A DNA stretch of 55,878 nucleotides from positions 1 through 55,878 of the forward strand of contig URHS01000012.1 in NCBI GenBank assembly GCA_900547685.1, read 5' to 3'. Each line of letters starts with the position of its first letter. Position 1 is the first letter of the stretch. Both the position numbers and the translations under genes were made by a program. This DNA comes from an uncultured Blautia sp. GTDB lineage: Bacteria > Bacillota > Clostridia > Lachnospirales > Lachnospiraceae. This document shows, piece by piece, positions 48,277 to 55,878 of the stretch. The notes beneath the pieces were generated by a model. That model was not told the origin of the DNA. It saw only the letters and a list, made by a program, of their open reading frames with translations, and ran no database searches.

Positions 48277-50478
48277 CTAGGAAGCACAGCTTTCACATTC
48301 TTCTACTTCAAGAGATTTACTTCTGATATAATAAATTGTTTTTACGCCTGCTTCCCATGCTTCCACATACAGCTCAAAGAGCTGACGCAGTGTATAATTG
48401 TTTGTAATATAAAGATTTAAGCTCTGTGCCTGATCAATATGTCTCTGCCTGATACCACATGATTTAACACTAAATCTCTGGTCAATATTGTGAGCATTCT
48501 GATAATAATAGTAAGTTTCCACCGACAAATCAGGAGCTACTCTTGGCAGCATACTTCCCTTCTTTTCTTCCATAAAAAATTTCTTCATAACAGGATCAAG
48601 ACCTGCTGTTGTTCCTGCTAAAATACTGGTACTGCTGGTAGGTGCCGCTGCCAGAAGATAACCATTTCGCATACCTGTATTTCTTACTTTGTTTTCCAAT
48701 TCCTGCCACTCTTTTGACACATAATTCCGTTTTTTAAAATATGCACCTGTATGCCAGTCACTGCCTTCAAAAAAGCGGTAACTCCCCTTTTCTTCTGCCA
48801 AATCTGCACTTGCCAAAACAGCAAAATAGTTTATCATTTCAAACAGTTTATCTGCAAATTTTAAATGTTCCTCGCTTTCCCAGAGAATATTTTTCTTTGC
48901 TAAAAGATGATGATATCCACTTACTCCAAGACCAATTCCTCTATACTTTTGATTAGTAATCTGTGCATAGGGTACAGGATAAAAGTTCAAATCTATAACA
49001 TTATCAAGTGCTCTTACTGCTGTTCCTATAATATCTTTCATATATGCTTTATCATCTACAGGAAGATGTCCCAGTGAAAGACTTGCCAGATTACAAACTA
49101 CAAAATCACCTGGTTTTGTAGTAGTAACAACAATGCTTTCTCCATCTTTTGTCTTGATTTCTGTGGAAACACTTTCCACTTCCTGCATATTCTGGGCAAT
49201 CTCTGTACACAGGTTGGAACAATAAATCATCCCTTTATGTCCATTAGGGTTTGTCCGATTTACCGTATCTCTGTTAAATGTAAAAGGAGTCCCTGTCTCC
49301 GCCGCTGATTTTAAAACCATACGCACAATTTCTTTCAAAGTAATACAGCGTTTTTCAATTCTGTCATCCTCTATACACTGCCTGTACTTTTCTTCCCATT
49401 CTTCTCCATAACAATCTTCCAAACGCCATCCCTTCACCATAAAAACTTCATGAGGACACATTAAATACCAGTTCTGATTTAAATCTTCTTTCGCCATTTT
49501 CCAGAATAAATCCGGATAACACACTGCCGGAAAAATGTCATGAGCCTTCATTCGCTCATCTCCGTTATTGGTGCGAAGCTGCAAAAATTCCGGCAAATCT
49601 CTGTGCCATACATCTAAATATACTGCTGCTGCTCCCTGTCTTACACCTAACTGGTCCACTGCCACCGCTGTATCATTGACAAGGCGTATCCAACGGATAA
49701 CACCTCCTGCCGTTCCTTCAAACCCTCGAATGGTACTGCCTGTAGCTCTTACTTTTCCAAAATACATTCCCATACCACCGCCGAACTTACTTACTTTAGC
49801 AAAATTATCAATGCTTCTGTAAATCCCATCTAAGCTGTCAGGAACAACATCAATAAAGCAGCTGGAAAGTTGATGATAGGGTTTTCTGGCATTCGACAAA
49901 GTAGGAGTAGCCATAGTTACTTCCTGCTTACTCAGCATATCATAAAACTTCTTCACCCACTTCATTTTATCCTTTTTTTCTTTCATTGCCAGATGAAGTG
50001 CAATTCCCATATACATTTCCTGCGGTGTCTCCAATTTAATGTGATCATGTGTCTGAATAACATAACGATTAAGAAGCAAATCCAACCCGGAATAGTTAAA
50101 TAACCCATTGCGTTCTAAGTTCATATAGCCTTCCGCTTCTAAAATTTCCTCTTTCGAATAATGCTCTAAAATATAGCTGCCATATAGCCCTTCATTGGTA
50201 AGATATTGAATTTTTTCATAAAAATCTTTTATCCCTCTTTTTTCTAATTCCTGTTTCAATCTTTTTTCAAATTTCATATACAAAAAACGAGCTCCTATAA
50301 ACTCCCATTTCGGCTCTGTTTCCTGCGTCAGCTCTACAGCAGCCTTCATCAATGCCTGTAAAACATCTTCTTCTGTCATATCTGCCTTTTTCAAGCGTTC
50401 ATACCCCTGTTCCAATTTACAGACATTATATTCTTCTTCAGAAAATCCCTGCATCGCCTGATTAATATAATCCTTCAT
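48277..50478 (-). CDS. nrdA: Ribonucleotide reductase class I, alpha subunit
   Basis: 733-residue catalytic subunit. It includes the substrate and thiyl-radical region (ATPTLSNARKPYHQLSSCF, with active-site Cys), FGGGMGMYFGKVRATGS, the radical-site CNLASLSLGHLP and GLGVSGYHHLLAKK, the late AAAPTSSTSILAGTTAGLDP, the Tyr pair region (TIYYIRS) and a C-terminal redox pair in EECESCAS. No N-terminal ATP-cone is recognisable before EPKWEFIGARFLY, so overall activity regulation by dATP is probably absent. It is 16 bases upstream of nrdB. Two candidate NrdR boxes lie in the leader. Confidence 0.96.
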   Translation of the reverse strand: MKDYINQAMQGFSEEEYNVCKLEQGYERLKKADMTEEDVLQALMKAAVELTQETEPKWEFIGARFLYMKFEKRLKQELEKRGIKDFYEKIQYLTNEGLYGSYILEHYSKEEILEAEGYMNLERNGLFNYSGLDLLLNRYVIQTHDHIKLETPQEMYMGIALHLAMKEKKDKMKWVKKFYDMLSKQEVTMATPTLSNARKPYHQLSSCFIDVVPDSLDGIYRSIDNFAKVSKFGGGMGMYFGKVRATGSTIRGFEGTAGGVIRWIRLVNDTAVAVDQLGVRQGAAAVYLDVWHRDLPEFLQLRTNNGDERMKAHDIFPAVCYPDLFWKMAKEDLNQNWYLMCPHEVFMVKGWRLEDCYGEEWEEKYRQCIEDDRIEKRCITLKEIVRMVLKSAAETGTPFTFNRDTVNRTNPNGHKGMIYCSNLCTEIAQNMQEVESVSTEIKTKDGESIVVTTTKPGDFVVCNLASLSLGHLPVDDKAYMKDIIGTAVRALDNVIDLNFYPVPYAQITNQKYRGIGLGVSGYHHLLAKKNILWESEEHLKFADKLFEMINYFAVLASADLAEEKGSYRFFEGSDWHTGAYFKKRNYVSKEWQELENKVRNTGMRNGYLLAAAPTSSTSILAGTTAGLDPVMKKFFMEEKKGSMLPRVAPDLSVETYYYYQNAHNIDQRFSVKSCGIRQRHIDQAQSLNLYITNNYTLRQLFELYVEAWEAGVKTIYYIRSKSLEVEECESCAS

Positions 50479-50519
50479 TTCATTGCTCCTTTAATTCCTG
50501 ATATTTCAACATTCTATTT

Positions 50520-50565
50520 TTCATATATTTAGTAATTATTTTTTACCTTGTACTATATCTGGTAT
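50520..50565 (-). promoter_or_regulatory. Candidate pair of NrdR boxes upstream of nrdA
   Basis: On the minus strand ATACCAGATATAGTAC (50550-50565) and TTACTAAATATATGAA (50520-50535) resemble the NrdR box ACACTATATATAGTGT at 11 and 9 of 16 positions. Their centres are 30 bp apart, about three helical turns, as expected for paired boxes. An extended -10 (TGCTATGAT) lies just upstream. Confidence 0.4.
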
Positions 50566-50637
50566 TTTCTGTCACCTATCATAGCATACTTTCTTAATCA
50601 ATACTAGAGTTTTTTAATCCATTTTCTTTCTATATAA

Positions 50638-50669
50638 AAAGGAACTACCGATTTCTCCATAGTTCCTTT
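50638..50669 (-). terminator. Terminator of the glycosyltransferase / GtrA operon
   Basis: A perfect 10-bp stem (AAAGGAACTA with TAGTTCCTTT), 12-base loop, followed by T residues on the minus strand, directly after the GT-C stop at 50674. Confidence 0.85.
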
Positions 50670-50673
50670 CACT

Positions 50674-52176
50674 TTACTTCATATAAACAAGTGCCTCATC
50701 CATTGTTTCTTTATTTTCAGACCAAATCAATTCATATTGATTATCCTCTAAAAAACTACTGATTGTATCATCTTTACATTCAGCTTGTACCACAACAATC
50801 GGTGGTTGCTCTTCTTCCATTTGTCTTATATATTCTTCCATTATTTCCGGTTTTACTTCTGAAATCGGAAATTGATAAGAATACCTGGTTGCATGCTTTC
50901 GATTTGTAAGAATATATATGAAATCCCAGTTTCCATATACTGAAATATTCTCACTGTCCTCCGTATTTTCTTCTATAACTTTCGCAACTGTCATGGCTGT
51001 ATCCGAAATATTGCAATCTTTTCTGTTTTCAAAAATATTCGGCAGCCCTTTTACCGTTTCAATCCAATCCGGCAGTATCACAATGCTTAATGAATATATA
51101 GATACCAATATACAAATTGCCTTAGAAATACTTTTAATTTCTATATCTTCTATATCTGAAAAAATCAAACTTAAAGGATATGATATCATTGGAACAATTA
51201 TCATTCCATAATGGGAATAAACCATTCCGGACATACATATAAGTAATAAATTTAAAATCATATATGCCAAATACGTTCCGTTTAAAATTCTATTTTTTTC
51301 TTTACAATGATACAGCATACTAAAAAAAGCTATCATACATACAGAAGTATTAAAAAAGCTCAAAAAAGAATCCCATTTTGCGGAAAACAATGCTCTATTT
51401 CCTTCTTCAGATGTATATTGAGCATTAAACACAATATAATCTTCCCAAAACGGAATGAAACTCTGATTAACTGCCAGCCATATAAAAATTGGTAAAATAA
51501 TCAGCAAAACACCTATAGAAAATCCTATTATCATGTTTCCTAATTCTTTCCAGTTCCTATTCCATATATGCATAACAAATATCATAATACAAAAAGTCAT
51601 CCACACAGCAATCATATTGGGACGCAATAACAAAACTGCTCCACAGGAAATCCCTGAAAGAATTAGTCTCATCATTGATATCTTTTTATTCTTTAGATAA
51701 TCGATAAAAATAAAAATTCCAATGGATAAAAATGGCATTGCATATTCTTCTGTTAAATTTCCACCGTCAAAATACCCAAACAGCAAAGAAATGGAAACCA
51801 TCATTACAATAATTGCAGAATTGCCTTTACATGACAATCTTGCAATTTTATAAATCATAAAAATCGTAACTGCAAGAAAGATCAGTTCGATTACCCATAT
51901 TCCATTGTAAGCAGAAATATTATTTCCTATCCAATTAAGTATATATAAAAGAGGCCCTTTATGATCAAATGAATTTTTATATGGCATATAGCCCTTTTCC
52001 ATCATCATTGCTATAGTTTTAAATACACTTGAGTCAACTCCTGCATCTGATTTAATCCATGGATGCAAAGGACTGTTTAATAGGAAGAAAAAAGCTGTTG
52101 CGATTGATACTAAAAGCATCGTAATATTTTCTTTGCTATTTTTCTTCAATCTTCTTTTCTTTTTTATTTTACCCAT
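50674..52176 (-). CDS. GT-C fold membrane glycosyltransferase (family 39-like)
   Basis: About 500 residues with a basic N-terminus (KIKKKRRLKKN), roughly ten to twelve membrane segments and a C-terminal extracytoplasmic domain (about 370-500). The first outer loop has SDAGVDSSVFKTIAMMMEKG and FDHKGPLLYILNWIG, the acidic active-site and lipid-sugar loop pattern of GT39/ArnT-like enzymes, which transfer sugars from polyprenyl-phosphate donors on the outer face. It follows GtrA and a GT2 enzyme in one operon, giving a complete set: donor synthase, flippase, outer transferase. The start is uncertain: ATG at 52176 (behind AAAGAG) is preferred over GTG at 52191, which overlaps the GtrA stop. The acceptor is unknown. 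Confidence 0.82.
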   Translation of the reverse strand: MGKIKKKRRLKKNSKENITMLLVSIATAFFFLLNSPLHPWIKSDAGVDSSVFKTIAMMMEKGYMPYKNSFDHKGPLLYILNWIGNNISAYNGIWVIELIFLAVTIFMIYKIARLSCKGNSAIIVMMVSISLLFGYFDGGNLTEEYAMPFLSIGIFIFIDYLKNKKISMMRLILSGISCGAVLLLRPNMIAVWMTFCIMIFVMHIWNRNWKELGNMIIGFSIGVLLIILPIFIWLAVNQSFIPFWEDYIVFNAQYTSEEGNRALFSAKWDSFLSFFNTSVCMIAFFSMLYHCKEKNRILNGTYLAYMILNLLLICMSGMVYSHYGMIIVPMISYPLSLIFSDIEDIEIKSISKAICILVSIYSLSIVILPDWIETVKGLPNIFENRKDCNISDTAMTVAKVIEENTEDSENISVYGNWDFIYILTNRKHATRYSYQFPISEVKPEIMEEYIRQMEEEQPPIVVVQAECKDDTISSFLEDNQYELIWSENKETMDEALVYMK

Positions 52177-52187
52177 AGCGTTCTCTT

Positions 52188-52595
52188 TCACTTCTTAAAT
52201 ATAACCCATTTACTTGCTATATAATTCAACAAAATTACAACAATATTTGCAACTACTTTACTAAACATATCATTAAGCTGTAAAATCGTAACAAACAAAA
52301 ACATACTTCCCCAATCTACAATTCCAGTAGCCAGCCGACATGTAAAAAAATAGCATGCTTCTCTTATTATTTCTCTTCTGTTTTGTGCTTTACTTTTAAA
52401 TACCCATTTACGATTTGTAACATAGGCAAATAACACTGCTAAAATCCATGCTATAATCGTACTTGGCATAACCCCAAATTTAAATAAATATGCACAAATC
52501 CAGTATCCTATCACATTTACAAGCGTTGTACACACTCCAAAAAATAAATATGGGAGAACATCTTTATATTCCTCAAATGTTTCTTTTAAATTCAT
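52188..52595 (-). CDS. GtrA-family polyprenyl-sugar flippase-like protein
   Basis: 135-residue protein with four membrane segments of the GtrA family (YLFFGVCTTLVNVIGYWICAY near the start, then FAYVTNRKWVFKSK, and the closing NIVVILLNYIASKWVIFKK). GtrA proteins are thought to translocate polyprenyl-linked monosaccharides, or to assist synthases of such donors. It overlaps the GT2 gene by 23 bases and the transferase start, in a compact three-gene operon. Confidence 0.92.
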   Translation of the reverse strand: MNLKETFEEYKDVLPYLFFGVCTTLVNVIGYWICAYLFKFGVMPSTIIAWILAVLFAYVTNRKWVFKSKAQNRREIIREACYFFTCRLATGIVDWGSMFLFVTILQLNDMFSKVVANIVVILLNYIASKWVIFKK

Positions 52596-53301
52596 TTTTC
52601 ATTTCCTTCCTAAAAGTACGAAAACGACCTAAAGCCTTCCACCCAATCTTAATTATTTTAGGAATATTGATTGAGTTTACACCAGCTTGACGTGGTTGAA
52701 AAGATATTTCATGAAAAAATAACTTCTCACCGTAATAAGCATAATAAGTAACCAGCATAATATTAGGAAGATTATAATTATATGGCAATCTATAGAGATA
52801 TTTTTTGACAACATCTGTTTTCATTAGACGAAATGGTGCATTTGCATCCGGAACCTTCACTCCAAAATACATTCTTAGCAGGAAACAAACCACTTTTTCT
52901 ACAAAAGCTCTGTCATGCCCATCTCCTCTTACTGTTCTATTTCCAAATATGCCGCTATATTCTTTTCTCATATTCCAAAAAGCAGCAAACTCATCCGGAT
53001 TTGTTTGACCATCGGAATCTGTCTGAAATATATAATCACATTTATTTTTTATTGCATAGTCATAAAGAGCTATTAGCTTAGGGCCATGATATTGCTCTGT
53101 ATTTTCTAAAATTTCGATTTTAGGATACTCTTTCTGCAATTTCATCAAAATTTCATGTGTCCTATCTGTGCTCCCACTATCTGCAATCACCAATTTTGAA
53201 TTTTCTGCTTTCCCCTCTAAAACAGCATACCATTGCTTTACCACTTTTTCTATATTCTTTTCTTCATTATAAGCGGGCATTACAACATAAAGCGAATCCA
53301 T
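52573..53301 (-). CDS. GT2 glycosyltransferase, polyprenyl-phosphate sugar synthase-like
   Basis: 242-residue GT-A fold enzyme of family 2: LYVVMPAYNEEKNIEKVV, LVIADSGSTDRTHEIL, then the DxD-type TDSDGQTNPDEF (metal and nucleotide-sugar site) and DANAPFRLMKTDVV. It lacks the C-terminal membrane helices of GtrB or DPM1, so it is a peripheral enzyme. With GtrA and the outer membrane-embedded transferase it probably makes the polyprenyl-phosphate sugar donor. The start is the ATG behind CAGGAGAAAG at 53301; six upstream codons in frame are not used. Confidence 0.9.
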   Translation of the reverse strand: MDSLYVVMPAYNEEKNIEKVVKQWYAVLEGKAENSKLVIADSGSTDRTHEILMKLQKEYPKIEILENTEQYHGPKLIALYDYAIKNKCDYIFQTDSDGQTNPDEFAAFWNMRKEYSGIFGNRTVRGDGHDRAFVEKVVCFLLRMYFGVKVPDANAPFRLMKTDVVKKYLYRLPYNYNLPNIMLVTYYAYYGEKLFFHEISFQPRQAGVNSINIPKIIKIGWKALGRFRTFRKEMKNEFKRNI

Positions 53302-53398
53302 TCTCTTTCTCCTGTACATTTCTCCATTTTATATTAACCATATCTTATATATTATACTCTACTACCGCCTATCTCTCAATATTTTTTTTAAAATCAAA

Positions 53399-53429
53399 GA
53401 GACAACGCCTCAAACCGGTTCGTTGTCTC
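53399..53429 (-). terminator. Terminator of the UDP-galactopyranose mutase gene
   Basis: A perfect 9-bp stem (GAGACAACG with CGTTGTCTC), 13-base loop, with a T-rich tail on the minus strand, 16 bases after the glf stop. It separates glf from the GT2/GtrA operon. Confidence 0.8.
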
Positions 53430-53444
53430 CGCTTTTAAATATCT

Positions 53445-54545
53445 TTAGTTTAATTCTTTTTCTGCTGTTTGCAGCGCCGCTTCTACGACTTTATCCATAT
53501 CATAATACTTATAATTGCCAAGGCGTCCGCCAAATATTACATTGGTTTCCTTTTCTGCTAATTCTCTGTATTTCTCAAACAATGCATTATTTTGTTCATT
53601 ATTAACAGGATAATATGGCTCCATTCCTACTTTCCATTCCGAAGAATATTCCCTGGAAATAACGGTTTTCTCCTGTTTCCCAAATTCAAAGTGCTTGTGC
53701 TCAATAATTCTTGTATAAGGAACTTCTCTGTCTGTATAATTTACCACAGCATTTCCCTGATAATTATCCATATCTAACACTTCTGTTTCAAAACGTACAG
53801 AACGATATTCCAATGCTCCCAGCTTATATCCAAAATACTCATCAATCATTCCTGTAAATACAATTTTATCCGCAATATTTTCATACTCTTTTCTAAATTC
53901 AAAATAATCGGTGTTTGTTTTTACCTCTATTCCTTCCAGCATTTTTTCCACAATTGCTGTATATCCGCCCTTTGGTATTCCCTGATAAGTATCATTAAAA
54001 TAATTATTATCATAAGTAAATCGGAAAGGAAGTCTTTTGATAATAAATGCGGGAAGTTCTGTGCAAGGACGTCCCCATTGCTTTTCTGTGTATCCTTTTA
54101 TAAGCTTTTCATAAACATCTGTACCTGCTAAAGAAAGTGCCTGTTCTTCCAGATTTTTAGGCTCTGTAATATGTAGTTTTTCAATCTGTTGTGCAATCAT
54201 TTCTTTGGCTTCCTTGGGTGTACGAATTCCCCACATTTTGCTGAACGTATTCATATTAAACGGAAGATTATATAGCTCATCTTTATATATTGCAATAGGA
54301 GAATTAATATAATTATTAAATTCTGCAAATTGGTTCATGTATTCCCATATTTCTTTGTTGGAAGTATGGAAAATATGTGCTCCATACTTATGTACATGAA
54401 TTCCTTCTATATTTTCACAATAAATATTTCCGGCAATATGAGGTCTTTTATCAATAACCAGACATTTCTTTCCTTTTTTCTTTGCTTCATGAGCAAACAC
54501 AGCACCAAACAGCCCTGCGCCTACAATTAAATAATCATACTGCAT
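53445..54545 (-). CDS. glf: UDP-galactopyranose mutase
   Basis: 366-residue FAD enzyme that converts UDP-galactopyranose to UDP-galactofuranose. The N-terminal FAD fold shows YLIVGAGLFGAVFAHEA and VIDKRPHIAGN, followed by KYGAHIFHTSNKEIWEYM. Also present are YTEKQWGRPCTELPAF, RLPFRFTYDNNYFNDTYQGI (substrate-binding) and a late GRLGNYKYYDMD with the conserved Arg. Full length. Galactofuranose is used in surface polysaccharides; the adjacent GT2/GtrA/GT-C operon may or may not use this product, as they are transcribed separately. Confidence 0.96.
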   Translation of the reverse strand: MQYDYLIVGAGLFGAVFAHEAKKKGKKCLVIDKRPHIAGNIYCENIEGIHVHKYGAHIFHTSNKEIWEYMNQFAEFNNYINSPIAIYKDELYNLPFNMNTFSKMWGIRTPKEAKEMIAQQIEKLHITEPKNLEEQALSLAGTDVYEKLIKGYTEKQWGRPCTELPAFIIKRLPFRFTYDNNYFNDTYQGIPKGGYTAIVEKMLEGIEVKTNTDYFEFRKEYENIADKIVFTGMIDEYFGYKLGALEYRSVRFETEVLDMDNYQGNAVVNYTDREVPYTRIIEHKHFEFGKQEKTVISREYSSEWKVGMEPYYPVNNEQNNALFEKYRELAEKETNVIFGGRLGNYKYYDMDKVVEAALQTAEKELN

Positions 54546-54594
54546 ATTTTTCTCCCTTTTTCGTCATTATATTTATACGGCTTTTTCTTTTTTA

Positions 54595-55626
54595 TCATTC
54601 TGCATAAAAGCAAATCTTTTGTTTTTCCACATCTACAGTTGCCTCAACTCCAAAGGGAATAATACACCTTGGAAGTGCATGACCTATATTCACATTATAC
54701 ACAATAGGCAATGTAGGATTATCAATGGCTTCTATCAATATCTCTTTATATTCTTCATAATAAGCTTCATCCATCGGTTTCCCCACCAGTACCCCATGAA
54801 CTACTTCAAAAATCCCTGTCTCCTTTAATTTCAAAAGTACCTTTTTCAATTTATCCGGTGACATCTTTTCTTCACTGGTTTCTAAAAGCAGAATTTTTCC
54901 CTCCCAGTCTTTTTTAGAAGGAAACAACTCATATTTGCTGCAAAGTTCCGGTGAATTTCCATAGCGTTCTCCATCAAAAATATCAAATATGGTGTCCGCA
55001 CACCCACCTAAAATTTTACCATGAAAGACAGGCGTTCCCTGTAATAACTCATATCCTCTGTTTGGTTTTGCTGTCAGTTCTACTCCTACCTGTTCTTTAT
55101 CATAATTGGTTCTTCCCTCATACCACACGTCACTTGGCGTAATCTCTTTAATCATACCTGTCATAATCAGTTCTTCAAAATATTTCCTTGTATAAGGCAA
55201 CATTTCCTTTCCTAATTCACAAATATCAGAAAGGAATGACTGTCCGTAAAAGGTATTCAAACCTGTTTTATAAAGCATAAAATGATTCATGGTACTGTCT
55301 GAAAATCCCAAAAAGATTTTCTTTTTCACTGCTTTCTGTAACTCCTCATTTTCAAATAAATAAGGTAGCAGTCGATATGTATCATCACCGCCAACAGCAC
55401 ACAATATCATGTCAATTTCCGGATCAGAAAATGCCTGCAAAAAGTCTTCTGCTCTCTTATCCGGATGTTCTTTTAAATAATCAATCCCTTTTAAAGCATT
55501 ATCCATAAATTTAACTGTCAATCCATATTCTTTTAGCCTGCGAACACCTAAATCCAGCTCATGTTTCACAAAGTCTTCTCCGATTGTTCCTCTTGACAAA
55601 CTTACAAGTCCCACTGTTTTTATCAT
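54595..55626 (-). CDS. S66-family LD-carboxypeptidase / MccF-like serine peptidase
   Basis: 343-residue cytoplasmic peptidase of family S66. The nucleophile Ser is in IFLGFSDSTMNHFML (about residue 110), preceded by the CAVGGDDTYRLLPYL segment; the catalytic Glu/His partners lie in the C-terminal domain (LLLETSEEKMSPD and VYNVNIGHALPR). Its length and PFFHGKILGG-type middle segment (TPVFHGKILGGCADTIF) favour the MccF-like group over the classical muropeptide LD-carboxypeptidase. Members recycle murein tetrapeptides or cleave aminoacyl-nucleotide toxins such as microcin C. The choice cannot be made from sequence alone. Confidence 0.87.
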   Translation of the reverse strand: MIKTVGLVSLSRGTIGEDFVKHELDLGVRRLKEYGLTVKFMDNALKGIDYLKEHPDKRAEDFLQAFSDPEIDMILCAVGGDDTYRLLPYLFENEELQKAVKKKIFLGFSDSTMNHFMLYKTGLNTFYGQSFLSDICELGKEMLPYTRKYFEELIMTGMIKEITPSDVWYEGRTNYDKEQVGVELTAKPNRGYELLQGTPVFHGKILGGCADTIFDIFDGERYGNSPELCSKYELFPSKKDWEGKILLLETSEEKMSPDKLKKVLLKLKETGIFEVVHGVLVGKPMDEAYYEEYKEILIEAIDNPTLPIVYNVNIGHALPRCIIPFGVEATVDVEKQKICFYAE

Positions 55627-55662
55627 CTTTCTCTCCTTATTCTGTCGCTTTGAAATTTGTAT

Positions 55663-55866
55663 TTATTTCTTTTTCTCAGGTTTGCGAAAATTCATAATAA
55701 CTAACCATAAGGTTGCCAAAAACTGCATAACAAAAAAGAAATTATATATAAAACGCATTGTAAAATTCAGAGAACTGTCCCCCACCAATGCATATCCCAA
55801 ACATGCTGCACCTATACTGAATGCAAGTGCAATCACGCTAATCATTATTTTATAACGTTTTTCCAT
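55663..55866 (-). CDS. Small two-helix membrane protein
   Basis: 67-residue protein with two membrane segments (about residues 7-27 and 41-58) and a basic C-terminal tail (NFRKPEKKK). The start is the ATG at 55864-55866, six bases after GAGGGA; a second ATG two codons upstream is too close to that site. It lies 36 bases upstream of the S66 peptidase gene and so may be co-transcribed. The gene's upstream region is outside the window. No family recognised. Confidence 0.65.
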   Translation of the reverse strand: MEKRYKIMISVIALAFSIGAACLGYALVGDSSLNFTMRFIYNFFFVMQFLATLWLVIMNFRKPEKKK

Positions 55867-55878
55867 ATACATTCCCTC

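Noticed and set aside
1..55878. Prophage, conjugative element or integron in the window
   Set aside because: No integrase, phage structural, relaxase or transfer genes and no tRNA attachment site were seen.

Overview
The window is 55.9 kb of low-GC DNA from a Gram-positive anaerobe. Protein style, AGGAGG-type ribosome binding sites, infC-rpmI-rplT order, choline-type wall-binding repeats, cobalamin riboswitches and ECF transporter parts all point to Bacillota, Clostridia, most likely a gut Lachnospiraceae (Blautia / Mediterraneibacter-like). That placement is inferred from recognition, not from a search. No tRNA, rRNA, CRISPR array, integrase or intact insertion sequence was seen; it reads as chromosome with accessory metabolic islands.

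Layout. 1-3.2 kb: rarA, a NodB-type polysaccharide deacetylase and divergent apbE (protein flavinylation). 3.2-15.6 kb: a cobalamin-scavenging island with two cobalamin riboswitches. The first controls an operon encoding an alpha-toroid surface protein, a DUF4430 lipoprotein, EcfT, a double EcfA, an extended S component and a leucine-rich-repeat protein. The second controls an 1148-residue wall-bound protein that joins the alpha-toroid and DUF4430 domains, the same pair that forms animal intrinsic factor and transcobalamin. 15.6-17.8 kb: small membrane-anchored protein, two VOC proteins, an Rpn-type nuclease. 17.8-23 kb: an incomplete, divergent Rnf-like cluster (rnfC, rnfD, rnfG-like, one RnfE-like protein; no rnfB or rnfA) and an EFR1-type ferredoxin. 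23-24 kb: a CDP-alcohol phosphatidyltransferase and a small anchored protein.

24.1-31.6 kb: a sigma-54 controlled island. A histidase-fold lyase that lacks the Ala-Ser-Gly triad needed for the MIO cofactor sits behind a BCCT betaine transporter. A consensus sigma-54 promoter and a 47-bp palindrome separate them from a divergent sigma-54 activator, and rpoN lies next to the activator. The best reading is uptake and trimethylamine elimination of ergothioneine (ergothionase). 31.9-38.1 kb: a seven-gene operon with an Opp/Nik-type ABC importer, a DJ-1-like protein without the nucleophilic Cys, and a CsoR-family repressor whose ligand set is Cys-Tyr-Cys; a CCCC/GGGG palindrome overlaps the operon's promoter.

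38.1-42.8 kb: a Bce-type peptide-sensing and detoxification module (bceRS, bceAB). 43-44.4 kb: infC-rpmI-rplT behind an L20-type leader, with infC apparently starting at AUU. 44.6-47.1 kb: an NSS sodium symporter and a DUF362 protein. 47.2-50.5 kb: class I ribonucleotide reductase nrdA-nrdB. 50.6-55.9 kb: a GT-C glycosyltransferase / GtrA flippase / GT2 set, UDP-galactopyranose mutase, an S66 LD-carboxypeptidase and a small membrane protein.
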